From assembly GCF_025998815.1 (NCBI RefSeq), contig NZ_AP026678.1, positions 1,736,001-1,800,000 on the forward strand: a DNA stretch of 64,000 bases. Reading direction: 5' to 3'. The stretch comes from Ignavibacterium sp. (GTDB lineage Bacteria > Bacteroidota > Ignavibacteria > Ignavibacteriales > Ignavibacteriaceae). Positions 17,246 through 26,840 of the stretch are shown in pieces; the stretch's first letter is position 1, and the number at the start of each line of letters is the position of its first letter. The translations under genes and the position numbers were made by a program. The notes under the pieces were generated by a model, which worked only from the letters and a program-made list of their open reading frames with translations, made no database searches and was not told the DNA's origin.

Positions 17246-19972
17246 TTATAATTCGAATCCGATTCCAAGACGAACTTCTCTTGGAGTTGAGTACATTGAT
17301 GGATTATTAATGTATTCCTGAATTGTATTTAAGCCAATTATCTCACCGGCATATTGAGTGTTCAAATCAACATTAGCTCGCCCTGTAGTTGCATAAACAC
17401 CGAACTCATTTTTAATATCGAATACATTATAAACCATTAAGTATGTCATAACATTAACTCCAAAGACTCTAAAGATTTTATCTGCTCTTAAATCAACATT
17501 ATAAAAAGCAGGTTTCTTTCCGCCGTTTTCAAAACGAACACCTTTTGAAATTTTAACATCTTCTGTGTATGGCATTCCTGAACCATACTGGAAAATAAAT
17601 CCAGCAGTCCAATCACCCGCAACTCCGACATTAACCGTAAGATTTAATGTATGTCTCTGATCCCAATCCAAAGGAACTACAGTTTTTGTTTCTTCGATTG
17701 GAGGATTGGTTTGATTCTTATTATAAACTGAATAAGGATCGGATGCATTTCCTTCAGCAATCTGATAAGTGTAATCTAACTTTGCACTAAAGTAATTTGA
17801 GAATCGTTTATCAAGCGTTACAATAAATCCTCTTACATTTGCATAATCCCGGTTTATAAATCTTGCATACTTAAATCCTTCATAAGTATTTACGATTTCC
17901 ATTCCAAGCCAGTTTCTGATGTCGCGGTAGTAAACTGATAAATTAATTGCAACATCTTCAAACAAAACCTGTTGAAGACCGATTTCATAAATGACATTTT
18001 TCTCTGCATTCAAATCCGGATTTCCAATAATTGAGTTTAAGCTGTTTCCTGGTCTAACTATGAAATCAGGATTCTGATAAAGGTTTTCAAAAGCCGGAAT
18101 CTTAAAGAAGTGACCGTAAGAAAATCTTATTATACCTTTATCTGTAATTGGGAATGAAGCACCAAGTCTTGGGCTCAACTGCATTTTTGCTTTTGCATCA
18201 ACCCACTGATTTGCACCTGGGAAGTTTGGATTTCGTGTTGGATTTCTTTTATCTGCCGGAAGCTTTGCTCTTGAATTGAAATAATCAAATCGTAATCCAA
18301 CATTGATAATCATAATATCATATTCCATCTTATCCTGAATATAAGCCGAAGCTTCTATCGGATATCTTGCATATTCAATGTGCGAACCCTGATCTGAAAT
18401 AGTACCTTTATCAGGATAACCTGGGGTAAAAATCTCATTTCCCAGACTATCTAATTGTCCTTCAGTTAAGTTGACTAAATCCATTGAATGATTATAAATA
18501 TCATAAAGTCTTCCTTCAACACCGAGACCTATTTTATGTTCCTTGCTAATCTGAGAAGCCAATGACCATTGCCCGATTAATGTTTTAGTATGTCTGTCAT
18601 ATCTGCCGCCCTGATTGCCACCAGATCTGAAAGTATAATTTGAAATAGCAATTCCTCTTCTTGGATTAACATATCTTGGATCGAAAGGATCTTCATAAAG
18701 ATATCCTTTGAAGTGATAATAGTTTGCTGTGAACTTCAAAGTCTGATAAGTTGATGCAGATGGATAGTGAGTAAGCTGTAAACTCTGAATCCAGTCATCA
18801 CCATAGTGTGTCATTATTCCGTCCGGAGTCCACGAAAAATTATGATCATAATATTTGTTTTTTGTTTTATCCCAGAATATTGAATAAGTAACTGCAAGTT
18901 CAGGCATTGCATAGGTTAGTTTACCATTTGCCGAATATTTTGTGTAAGGATTCATAGGAACAAACGCACCGTCGCCTGTATTTCTGGGAATCCATACAGT
19001 TTTGTCCATTGGATTAGGAAAGAATGGAACATCATCGGTTACATTATAAACTCTTTTCCCGTAAAGATGTCCTATGTTATCAAAATATCTTCCTGTTAAG
19101 AAGAAATAAAGATTTTTAACCGGTTGAACCGGACCACTTAAAGTTATTTGAAAATTCTTTTGAGCAATTCTGTCTGCTTTATCAAGATTTCGGAAAATAT
19201 CAGTGTGACTGGTAATAAAATTTCCAGCGTAAGAAGAAATGCTTGCTTTGAATTTATCGGAACCACCTTCTGTGACAATGTTAACAACACCAGAAAGTGC
19301 CTGACCATACTCTGCATTGAATGTTCCGGTTATAACTTCCATTTGTCTGATTGAAGTATTTTCAACTTCAACCGTAAATCCACCATTAAATGGATCAGTA
19401 ACAGCAACACCATCAATCAGATATGCAACATCGTTTGATCTTCCACCACGAAAGTGGCCATCTATTACACCTGCCTGTAAGTTAACTATTTGTCCGATGC
19501 TTTCAACGGGCATCATTCGGATATCATCAGAAGAAATTGTAACAGAAGTTGATGTAAGGTCTTTTTGAACCATTGGTCTTTGAGATGTAACAACAACTTC
19601 CTGATTCAGCTGAATAACAGAACTCGAAAGTTTTATATCAATTCTTGTTGTCAAATCAATTTTAACGAGAACATTTTCTATAATTGTTTTCTGGTAACCC
19701 ACTGCTGAAACAATCAAGCGATAAGTTCCCGGAGGAACATTGCTAATTGAGTAGAACCCATCAAGGTCTGCAGCAGCACCAAGGAATGTTCCTTCAACTA
19801 CTACATTTGCACCAACTACAGGTTCGCCGGTTTGATCATCGGTTACCTTGCCTGTAATTTTACCGGTAGTTCCTGCAAATGCAATCGAAGTTGTTAAAAA
19901 CAGAATCATCAGTCCAACTAATGAAAAAGACTGAAAACAATTAACAAAAAATTTTTTAACAATATTCTTCAT
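17246..19972 (-). CDS. SusC-like TonB-dependent receptor
   Basis: A 908-residue outer-membrane active transporter. Signal peptide (about 1-34), carboxypeptidase-regulatory-like domain (about 37-115; GKVTDDQTGEPVVGANVVVEG), plug domain (about 130-240; AYLIDGVAVTDPFNGG, GTFNAEYGQALSGVVNIVTEG), then a 22-strand-type barrel ending VRLGIGFEL. Such receptors import oligosaccharides too large for porins using TonB energy. No SusD gene is adjacent or anywhere in the window. A strong terminator lies just upstream (20003-20030), so expression may depend on read-through or on a separate start in the short leader. Cargo is inferred to be beta-glucan oligosaccharide from the neighbouring enzymes. Confidence 0.92.
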   Translation of the reverse strand: MKNIVKKFFVNCFQSFSLVGLMILFLTTSIAFAGTTGKITGKVTDDQTGEPVVGANVVVEGTFLGAAADLDGFYSISNVPPGTYRLIVSAVGYQKTIIENVLVKIDLTTRIDIKLSSSVIQLNQEVVVTSQRPMVQKDLTSTSVTISSDDIRMMPVESIGQIVNLQAGVIDGHFRGGRSNDVAYLIDGVAVTDPFNGGFTVEVENTSIRQMEVITGTFNAEYGQALSGVVNIVTEGGSDKFKASISSYAGNFITSHTDIFRNLDKADRIAQKNFQITLSGPVQPVKNLYFFLTGRYFDNIGHLYGKRVYNVTDDVPFFPNPMDKTVWIPRNTGDGAFVPMNPYTKYSANGKLTYAMPELAVTYSIFWDKTKNKYYDHNFSWTPDGIMTHYGDDWIQSLQLTHYPSASTYQTLKFTANYYHFKGYLYEDPFDPRYVNPRRGIAISNYTFRSGGNQGGRYDRHTKTLIGQWSLASQISKEHKIGLGVEGRLYDIYNHSMDLVNLTEGQLDSLGNEIFTPGYPDKGTISDQGSHIEYARYPIEASAYIQDKMEYDIMIINVGLRFDYFNSRAKLPADKRNPTRNPNFPGANQWVDAKAKMQLSPRLGASFPITDKGIIRFSYGHFFKIPAFENLYQNPDFIVRPGNSLNSIIGNPDLNAEKNVIYEIGLQQVLFEDVAINLSVYYRDIRNWLGMEIVNTYEGFKYARFINRDYANVRGFIVTLDKRFSNYFSAKLDYTYQIAEGNASDPYSVYNKNQTNPPIEETKTVVPLDWDQRHTLNLTVNVGVAGDWTAGFIFQYGSGMPYTEDVKISKGVRFENGGKKPAFYNVDLRADKIFRVFGVNVMTYLMVYNVFDIKNEFGVYATTGRANVDLNTQYAGEIIGLNTIQEYINNPSMYSTPREVRLGIGFEL

Positions 19973-19996
19973 CTGATTATCCTATAATTTTCTTTT

Positions 19997-20030
19997 CAAA
20001 AAAAGGTGCAGCATATTTCAGCTGCACCTT
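19997..20030 (-). terminator. Intra-operon terminator before the TonB receptor gene
   Basis: On the minus strand AAGGTGCAGC (20030-20021), an 8-base loop and GCTGCACCTT (20012-20003) form a perfect 10-bp stem followed by TTTTTG. It sits in the 67-base spacer after the sorted surface protein gene and before the TonB receptor. It would uncouple or attenuate receptor expression relative to the upstream genes. Confidence 0.85.
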
Positions 20031-20039
20031 ATTAGAATA

Positions 20040-22493
20040 TTACTTTAGTAACATCATCTTATTAACTTTTGTAAATGAACCTGTTTCTAATCTGTACAGA
20101 TAAATTCCACTTGCCAGATTAGAAGCATTAAACTGAACAGTATAAACACCAGGAGTTTGGTCTTCGTTTACTAAAGTTGCAACTTCTCTACCTAATACAT
20201 CATAAACCTTCAGTGAAACAAAACCAGATTCTTTAATTGAATAACTGATTTTTGTTGATGGGTTGAAAGGATTAGGATAGTTTTGTGCAAGCGCATAATT
20301 ATCTGCTGTTAATACATCTTCAACTGAATTTGGTTCCCACAGACTTCCAATCCAGGTGTATAACCATCTTGAAACATCCTGCCAGGATTGATCTTCATTG
20401 AATGGCGAATATGTTAAGATACCCTCTCTTTCACCGGTTGCATCAGCATCGTTGATTGAATAATCGATTGGAATTCTGTAACCTTCTACTGGTGTAAACA
20501 CATTATCACCACCCGGAGCTGCTAAGTCAGTCCATCTAACTCTGAATTCTACAATATAACCTGAAGGGAATTTTTCATCCCAATAATAGTCAGGACCCAA
20601 TCCAACTAAACTATCTGTTCCACCTGTCTGATCTAATATTACTCTGTTCCAAGCAAATCTGATATGATAATCCGGTTCTGCACCTCTTTTATAAGTTGTG
20701 TGAGGTTTGCCATGCCAGTTATATAATCCAAGGAAAATATCCGGAGCATCATTCAGATAAGCTTGCGATTGTGCATTTTTAACAACTATGTCATCGTTAA
20801 CATCGAATGCTACATAGAGATATTGATTATCAACGGCAACATAAGAAAGAACTGATAGATCATTATCTCCACTTATTGTGGTATTTGTAACTATATGTCC
20901 TGTTCCATCTGATGGAAACATTCTGAATGGAGTAATTCCTGCCCACTCGCTTAAATCACCATCAGCAACGAAGTTTGTTGGTGCATTTAATGAGATTGTA
21001 GTAACACCTTTTGCAAGGTTTGTAACTGCAGAAGAATTCTGACTAACAACACTTGCATTTCCGGATGCATCACGGCAAACAACTGCATAATAATAAGTAA
21101 CATTCTGATCAGTTACAGGCGCAAAGAGCAAGTGTTCTATCAACTGACTGTTTTCAGGAACACCTAATTTTACAACTTCAACGCCAGGATCATTTACATC
21201 TGAAATCGGATTCTTGCTATAATAAACATCATACTTTTCACCTGTCTCACCAGGAACATCCTGCCATGTTACGATATTCTGATATGTACCAGCGAAAGCA
21301 CTTACACCTGTTGGTGGATTTGGAGCAATTACATCAAATGTTGGATTACCTGTCCACCAATCAGTTATCCAAAGAACTCTGCCCGCTTGTCCGGAAGCTT
21401 CAGCCATCAATCCTACAACTTGAACAGAGGATGAATCAAAACCGGAAGTACCATCCTGATAAACCATTTCTCTAAGCGGGAAGTAATACTGATGCCATTG
21501 ATCATCATCTATTGGCTGGAATACTGTTCCGACTTTTCCAGGACCACCTTCGTATTGTATTCTTAATGGACCAGTTCCCGGAGGACATTTAATTTTAATT
21601 TTTGCAGAGTCAGTTTGCCATGCACCGGCTAAATTAAACGGAGGATCAACTGTGCAGCCCCAACCGGTCCAGCCATTTCCCCATTCATCACCTTGTGTCC
21701 ACTTAATTGCGTTTGAATTTTGTACAGGTCCTGCACCTTCAACAACTTCGATTGCTGATTGTCCCCAAGCCCAGGATGTGATGTAACTTGGGAATGTAAC
21801 ACCGTTAAATACAATTGCAGGAATAGCTCTTACACCAAATCTTCTGAAGCCATCAAACATTACTTCAAGAGAATCAGCAGATATACTAGTTGTAACAGCA
21901 GCTAAGTTAAAACCAACAATTTTATCAGAATCGAAATGGTTGTTGTTACGACTTCCACCACCCCATGAGTTGGGAAAGATTACAAAACCTGAGTCATTCG
22001 GAGTCATATTTCCATCTTCGCTTAAAATTCTTAATGGAACTTTTAATTCAATCCAGCTAGTTGTGTTATCAAGGATTGTTGCGTGCTCATAAAGATATTC
22101 TTCGATTGGGTCGGAAGGTGAAGGTCTGTCAGCAATGTGAATCCTGAAAACCATTTGAGTCGGACTAACCGGCGGCGTTACAACCTTAATCCATAAAGCT
22201 AATGAATCATTGATTGTCCAATCCCAGGTTTCTCCTTCAGGTAATCTTTTTATTACCTGAGCAAAACTACCCCAATCGTGATGAGAACCGATGACAAACT
22301 TAAACTGAGCTGAGCCAGTTCCCTCCATTTTATCTGCTGTATTCAGAGCAAAATCAATTCTGCTCGCACCACCTTCAGTTAGAAACTGAATTGTGGAATC
22401 CTGACTTAATTCAGTATCAAAGCTTTCAATTATCTGAGCTTGTGAAATATTGAAGCTCAGAATAACTAAAAGCAACGGAAGAAGTTTTCTCAT
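20040..22493 (-). CDS. T9SS-sorted multidomain protein with CBM9-like sugar-binding domain
   Basis: An 817-residue secreted protein with a signal peptide, two galactose-binding-like jelly-roll regions (about 20-190 and 205-390; FVIGSHHDWGSFAQVIKRLP, LRIQYEGGPGKVG), a fibronectin III domain (about 395-490), a CBM9-like domain (about 505-695; FVADGDLSEWAGITPFRM, YLYVAFDVNDDIVV) and a type-A sorting domain (about 735-817, NYPNPFNPSTKISY). No catalytic motif was found. It is probably a surface glucan-binding protein. It lies between the symporter and the TonB receptor and is followed by a terminator, so it may be made in larger amounts than the receptor. The exact CBM family of the first two regions is uncertain. 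Confidence 0.85.
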   Translation of the reverse strand: MRKLLPLLLVILSFNISQAQIIESFDTELSQDSTIQFLTEGGASRIDFALNTADKMEGTGSAQFKFVIGSHHDWGSFAQVIKRLPEGETWDWTINDSLALWIKVVTPPVSPTQMVFRIHIADRPSPSDPIEEYLYEHATILDNTTSWIELKVPLRILSEDGNMTPNDSGFVIFPNSWGGGSRNNNHFDSDKIVGFNLAAVTTSISADSLEVMFDGFRRFGVRAIPAIVFNGVTFPSYITSWAWGQSAIEVVEGAGPVQNSNAIKWTQGDEWGNGWTGWGCTVDPPFNLAGAWQTDSAKIKIKCPPGTGPLRIQYEGGPGKVGTVFQPIDDDQWHQYYFPLREMVYQDGTSGFDSSSVQVVGLMAEASGQAGRVLWITDWWTGNPTFDVIAPNPPTGVSAFAGTYQNIVTWQDVPGETGEKYDVYYSKNPISDVNDPGVEVVKLGVPENSQLIEHLLFAPVTDQNVTYYYAVVCRDASGNASVVSQNSSAVTNLAKGVTTISLNAPTNFVADGDLSEWAGITPFRMFPSDGTGHIVTNTTISGDNDLSVLSYVAVDNQYLYVAFDVNDDIVVKNAQSQAYLNDAPDIFLGLYNWHGKPHTTYKRGAEPDYHIRFAWNRVILDQTGGTDSLVGLGPDYYWDEKFPSGYIVEFRVRWTDLAAPGGDNVFTPVEGYRIPIDYSINDADATGEREGILTYSPFNEDQSWQDVSRWLYTWIGSLWEPNSVEDVLTADNYALAQNYPNPFNPSTKISYSIKESGFVSLKVYDVLGREVATLVNEDQTPGVYTVQFNASNLASGIYLYRLETGSFTKVNKMMLLK

Positions 22494-22554
22494 AACTTAC
22501 CTCGTTTTTGTTTAATGAATGTTTGTTTATTTAGAATATTAAATTGAATTATAA

Positions 22555-24180
22555 TTAATTCCATAAGCTCCATAATCCGATGATTATTACAAGAATAACT
22601 ACCGACATAACAAGATTAGAATTCATTTTTTTGTTTTGTTTAATAGCAACTATTCCAGAAGTGAATTCAGAAACATTCTCAACTACAAGAGTGTTGAGAT
22701 TTAATGCATAAGAATTCTTTTCAGCATGCTCTTTTAAATTCATAATCAGAATTATGCTTACACTTAATAAGAACAGTAAAATTGAAAAGTGTAAAAAGTT
22801 TATGTTAAGTATCCAGATAAAAACGGGATGCAGTTCAACAGAATTATTTTGTAAAATCTGAAGAATCAATCTTCCTATTCCAATTATCTCACCTGCTATT
22901 AAGGTTATAATTGCCGTTTTAGCAGTAAGTCTTTTAGAAAATAATCCAAATAGAAAAACGGCAGTGATAGGTGGGCTTACAAATGATTGAACACTTTGCA
23001 GGAATAAATAAATTTGTGAGCTGATAACCTTAACTAATGGCACAATCAGAATTGCACCAACTACAGCAGCAGTAGTAGCCAATCTTCCCACAAGCACTAA
23101 TTTTCTTTCTGATGAATCGGGATAGCGAATTTTGTAATAATCGTTTGTAAACAAAACTGATATACTGTTAAATGCGCCTGAAAGAGATGACATAATTGCT
23201 GCAAGCAAACCGGCAACAACAATTCCTTTTAATCCCAATGGGAGAACATCGCTATAAATTAAAGCAGCATAAGCAGAATCACCTTTAGATACAGGAAATA
23301 AAACAGCAGCGAATAAACCTGGCAGAACAAGAATGAATATTGGAAGAAGTTTTAGAAATGCTGCGAGCAGAGTACCTTTTCGGGCATCGTTTACTGATTT
23401 TGCACTCAATAATCTTTGAACAATGTATTGATCAGTACACCAATACCAGAATGCAATTATTGGTGCGCCAAAAATAATTCCTGTCCAAGGATAATCCGGA
23501 TCACTGGCTGGTTTAAACATTGTGAAAAAATCTGAAGGAAGTTTTGAGTATAATCCACCGAATCCGCCAACAGCTATAAACCCGGCTACAGATAAAATTA
23601 CTGCACCAAGAATTAAAACTATTCCCTGGAAAGTTTGTGTTTTTATAACTGCTTTAGCTCCACCGGTTACGCTGTAAAGTCCGGTAATTAAAACGATAAG
23701 AATTGATGAAGCATAAATGTTCAAACCGAAAATGTTATAGAATAGAATTCCGGCTGCAAATAGTGATACAAGAATTTTTGTGAAGATATAAATTACAATT
23801 GAGAATGCAGCAAAGAATTTTCTTATCCGGATATCAAATCTTAATTCAAGAAATTCAGGAACTGTTACAACATTTGATTTGAAATAAACAGGAGCTAAAA
23901 ACCATCCAAGAAAAATCAGAGTGAAAATTGCCATTAACTCGAATTGACCTACTGCCAGTCCTCTCATTGAACCAGCACCAGCTAAACCGATAAAATGTTC
24001 GCTTGAAATGTTTGTTGCAAAAATTGAAATACCAACCGCAGCCCAACCAATATTTCTTCCGGCAAGAAAATAATCAACATAATTATCTTCATTCCTACGC
24101 GAATAATAAAATCCCAAAGTCAAAACAATTATGAGATAAAGGATAAGAATGAAACCATCTATGTAGGAAAAAATTTCCAC
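22555..24180 (-). CDS. Sodium/solute symporter, SGLT-like (SSS family), copy 1
   Basis: A 541-residue inner-membrane sodium/sugar symporter, paralogous to 3563-5158. Hallmarks are GISIFATNISSEHFIGLAG near residue 51 and WYWCTDQYIVQRLLSA near residue 252; about 14 hydrophobic segments are present. The start codon is GTG at 24180 with no good Shine-Dalgarno sequence; no alternative start keeps TM1 intact. It is the first gene of the long minus-strand operon and is preceded by a candidate sigma-54-like promoter (24217-24232) and a tandem operator pair (24305-24341). Predicted to import the glucose or cellobiose-type products of the periplasmic enzymes. Confidence 0.9.
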   Translation of the reverse strand: MEIFSYIDGFILILYLIIVLTLGFYYSRRNEDNYVDYFLAGRNIGWAAVGISIFATNISSEHFIGLAGAGSMRGLAVGQFELMAIFTLIFLGWFLAPVYFKSNVVTVPEFLELRFDIRIRKFFAAFSIVIYIFTKILVSLFAAGILFYNIFGLNIYASSILIVLITGLYSVTGGAKAVIKTQTFQGIVLILGAVILSVAGFIAVGGFGGLYSKLPSDFFTMFKPASDPDYPWTGIIFGAPIIAFWYWCTDQYIVQRLLSAKSVNDARKGTLLAAFLKLLPIFILVLPGLFAAVLFPVSKGDSAYAALIYSDVLPLGLKGIVVAGLLAAIMSSLSGAFNSISVLFTNDYYKIRYPDSSERKLVLVGRLATTAAVVGAILIVPLVKVISSQIYLFLQSVQSFVSPPITAVFLFGLFSKRLTAKTAIITLIAGEIIGIGRLILQILQNNSVELHPVFIWILNINFLHFSILLFLLSVSIILIMNLKEHAEKNSYALNLNTLVVENVSEFTSGIVAIKQNKKMNSNLVMSVVILVIIIGLWSLWN

Positions 24181-24216
24181 TAAATTTTATTTCAATTTTT
24201 TACAATAAAGGAATTT

Positions 24217-24232
24217 GACATAAATAATGCCA
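24217..24232 (-). promoter_or_regulatory. Candidate sigma-54-like -24/-12 element upstream of symporter/TonB operon
   Basis: On the minus strand TGGCATTATTTATGTC has the GG-N10-G spacing of a -24/-12 promoter (consensus TGGCAC-N5-TTGC), but the -12 dinucleotide is GT rather than GC. It would start transcription about 26 bases before the GTG at 24180, and it lies 92 bases from the centre of the operator pair. Confidence 0.35.
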
Positions 24233-24304
24233 CCAAGAAAAAAATAAATTTTGTCTAATTGTTTACCCGATTTCTCAATAAGGAGTATTTTTTTTCAAAG
24301 CTAT

Positions 24305-24341
24305 TTATTAAAGTGATAATAACAACTTATTATTTTAATAA
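24305..24341. promoter_or_regulatory. Tandem 15-bp operator pair, symporter/TonB operon
   Basis: TTATTAAAGTGATAA at 24305-24319 and TTATTATTTTAATAA (inverse of TTATTAAAATAATAA) at 24327-24341, starts 22 bp apart. The first copy is identical to 26791-26805. The second overlaps the last codons and stop of the GH2 gene, where Leu-Leu-Lys-stop alone could produce the sequence, so that half is weaker evidence. Confidence 0.4.
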
Positions 24342-26675
24342 AATCATTTTCTTCGTTTGGATAAAATCCCCGGCTTGCAGTTTATAGAAATATACTCCCG
24401 AGCTTAAGGAGTTTCCATCAAATTCAACTTCATAATTTCCTGGTTGTTTGTTTTCATCTATTAATGTTGTAATTAAATTTCCCAGCACATCATAAATCCT
24501 TAAAGATACTTTATTGCCTGCTGCTACATTAACTGGAATTGAAAATCTTATCTTTGTGTTTGGATTGAATGGGTTCGGGTAGTTTTGCTCAAGTGAAAAT
24601 TCATCAGGAACTGTTTCTTCATTTTTCTCAGATACATCTGTCACAACTCCGCCAAGTTCATAAAATGTTGAATAGTAAGTTCTTAGTGTATCTCCAACTG
24701 CTTTCAAAGTATCTCTGTTCATTCTGTATAATCCCATACTTTGAAAACCATCCGGATGCTGATGTGAATACCAATCGAAAATACACCACCAGGTAACACC
24801 CATCAAATATCCTCCATCTCTGTAAGTTCCATCTCGTCTTATTACCGATGCACGATATGTAAACGCATTGAACGTTTCTTTGAACACAGTTACCTGAGCT
24901 TGCTGTCCATTTGTACTGTTAAGTTCTCCGCTCCAATATCCAAACTCTGTATCGAGAATTGGTTTTTCAGGATAATAATAATTTGCAAGAGTTAAAAAGT
25001 ATCTTGTACCTTCATAATAAGTTCCTCCGTGAAATATTCCGAAGTACATTGTCCAGCCAGCGACATCACAATTGGATTGGGAAGCATCATTAGGACCAGG
25101 ACGATCAGCAGCAGCTGATTGTGTTATCAGTCTTCCATCAGGATAGTTGAAGTTCAGATCATTTCTGACTTTATTGATAAAAACTTTTCTGTTATCAACA
25201 TCAAGACATTCGTTTGTTGTGCTCCATAGAATTATTGAAGGTCTGTTGTAATCTCTGAAAACCATTTCGCGAAACATTTGTTCGTGAATGTGTCTTGCAC
25301 TGTTTTGAATAACCCAGGCCAATGCAGTATCAAACCACCAGACAGGAATTTCTTCAACAACAACGATTCCTAATCTGTCTGTAATCTGATAAGTGTAAGG
25401 ATGATTTGGATAATGAGCGGTCCTTAACATTGTTGCTTTAACTGATTTAACTTTTAATAAATCAGAATAAATTGAATCAACAGGAATACTTCTGCCAAAA
25501 ACCGGATGATCTTCATGTCGTGCAACGCCCGTAAAGAATACAGGATTGTTATTGAGATAAACTTTATCAACAAAAGTTTTAATGGTTCTTATTCCAAATT
25601 GAGTGTAGTATGTATCAACAACATTTCCATCGACACGCACAGTAATTTTCATAATGTAGAGATTAGGATTCTTTGGGCTCCAAAGCTGAGGATTATTAAC
25701 AATTAAATTGGTGCGCCATGCTTTTACTGAATCACTTTTGATTAAAATAGTATTCTGAGTTTGACCAGAAACTGATGCAGGTGTTCCAACTAAATCCGAT
25801 GCTCTTTCACTGCTGATGTTCGTTTCATTTATTTCAGCATTAAATACCTCAATTGTTACTTCAGCATTCTTATCTGAAGTTGATTTGTTATTCAACACTA
25901 CCGTTGTCTGAATCTGACCATTTATATCAAGTGGTACAACATCAGTTCTTATTACGGAAACAGGTTCACTTATCTCCAGATAAACATCGTGAATAATTCC
26001 TGTATAGTTAAACCAATCACATTGAGTGTACGGAACAATATCATTTCTTGTTCCCCAGGCAGGATTATCAACTCTTACGGCAATAACATTATTCCCACCA
26101 TAGTTTAAAATTTGAGAAACATCAAATGCAAAAGAAGTATAACCGCCTTCGTGATAACCAACATAAACATCATTAACCCAAACATCTGCTACATAGTTTA
26201 CTGCATAGAAAATCAGTTTTACAAACTTACCGTTTAATGAATCAGGAACTGAAAAATTTCTTCTGTACCAGACACCATCCTGATAATATTCAGGAACAGC
26301 AGGATATACATTCATTTGATTTTCTACCGAAGGAAGGATTTTATTCTCCCAACTATTATCATCATAAGTTGAACTTTGTCTTCCCTGAGCTTCAATCAAT
26401 AAATTCTGATATCCAACCGAATCTCTTTTAGCCAATGTGATGTTGTCGTTCGCAGAAAATCTCTGCTTCTTCCACTGACCTGCAAGATTAATTATTGTTC
26501 TGTTTTGTTTTTCAAATGTTGGAACGGGCATTCCGTATTGGAAAGGAATTTTAATTCCGTCAACTGTCTTTAAGGAAAAAGTTGCTTCAAGAGATGCAAC
26601 CTGAGAGAACAAATTTGATGAAATGAATAATGAAACTATGAAGATTAAAAGCAATGAAGTAATCTTATTTGACAT
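24330..26675 (-). CDS. Secreted GH2 glycoside hydrolase with T9SS sorting domain
   Basis: A 781-residue GH2 enzyme (beta-galactosidase/glucuronidase clan). Signal peptide (1-25), GH2 sugar-binding jelly roll (about 60-235; WVNDVYVGYHEGGYTSFAFD), Ig-like domain (about 240-365), TIM barrel (about 370-650) and type-A sorting domain (about 695-781). Acid/base is Glu489 in LWSTTNECLD and nucleophile Glu577 in PILDTEFGYWSG; ARHEDHPVFGRSI near 385 is also typical. The exact sugar released cannot be assigned; beta-glucosidic or beta-galactosidic activity is possible. It has its own operator pair and promoter candidate upstream and precedes the symporter/TonB operon, 149 bases away. Confidence 0.9.
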   Translation of the reverse strand: MSNKITSLLLIFIVSLFISSNLFSQVASLEATFSLKTVDGIKIPFQYGMPVPTFEKQNRTIINLAGQWKKQRFSANDNITLAKRDSVGYQNLLIEAQGRQSSTYDDNSWENKILPSVENQMNVYPAVPEYYQDGVWYRRNFSVPDSLNGKFVKLIFYAVNYVADVWVNDVYVGYHEGGYTSFAFDVSQILNYGGNNVIAVRVDNPAWGTRNDIVPYTQCDWFNYTGIIHDVYLEISEPVSVIRTDVVPLDINGQIQTTVVLNNKSTSDKNAEVTIEVFNAEINETNISSERASDLVGTPASVSGQTQNTILIKSDSVKAWRTNLIVNNPQLWSPKNPNLYIMKITVRVDGNVVDTYYTQFGIRTIKTFVDKVYLNNNPVFFTGVARHEDHPVFGRSIPVDSIYSDLLKVKSVKATMLRTAHYPNHPYTYQITDRLGIVVVEEIPVWWFDTALAWVIQNSARHIHEQMFREMVFRDYNRPSIILWSTTNECLDVDNRKVFINKVRNDLNFNYPDGRLITQSAAADRPGPNDASQSNCDVAGWTMYFGIFHGGTYYEGTRYFLTLANYYYPEKPILDTEFGYWSGELNSTNGQQAQVTVFKETFNAFTYRASVIRRDGTYRDGGYLMGVTWWCIFDWYSHQHPDGFQSMGLYRMNRDTLKAVGDTLRTYYSTFYELGGVVTDVSEKNEETVPDEFSLEQNYPNPFNPNTKIRFSIPVNVAAGNKVSLRIYDVLGNLITTLIDENKQPGNYEVEFDGNSLSSGVYFYKLQAGDFIQTKKMILLK

Positions 26676-26712
26676 AGCATTCCTGGATTTTTTCTGAATT
26701 AATTTTTTGCTA

Positions 26713-26729
26713 AGTCAATATTGATACCA
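26713..26729 (-). promoter_or_regulatory. Candidate sigma-54-like -24/-12 element upstream of GH2
   Basis: Minus-strand TGGTATCAATATTGACT keeps GG-N10-G and the TTG of the -12 element, with GA instead of GC. A start site would fall about 28 bases before the GH2 ATG. It lies 82 bases from the centre of the operator pair at 26791-26828. Confidence 0.35.
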
Positions 26730-26790
26730 TTTGACAGTAAATGAATTTTACTTTGAAACGAGTTAAAAATTTGGTTGGGACTTCCTGAAA

Positions 26791-26828
26791 TTATTAAAGT
26801 GATAAATGAGGCTTTATTAAAATAATAA
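26791..26828. promoter_or_regulatory. Tandem 15-bp operator pair upstream of GH2
   Basis: TTATTAAAGTGATAA at 26791-26805 and TTATTAAAATAATAA at 26814-26828, starts 23 bp apart, in the spacer between the response regulator and the GH2 gene. Both copies are outside coding sequence. The unit is a near-palindrome, as expected for a dimeric activator. Confidence 0.5.
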
Positions 26829-26840
26829 CCTACTATAAAA

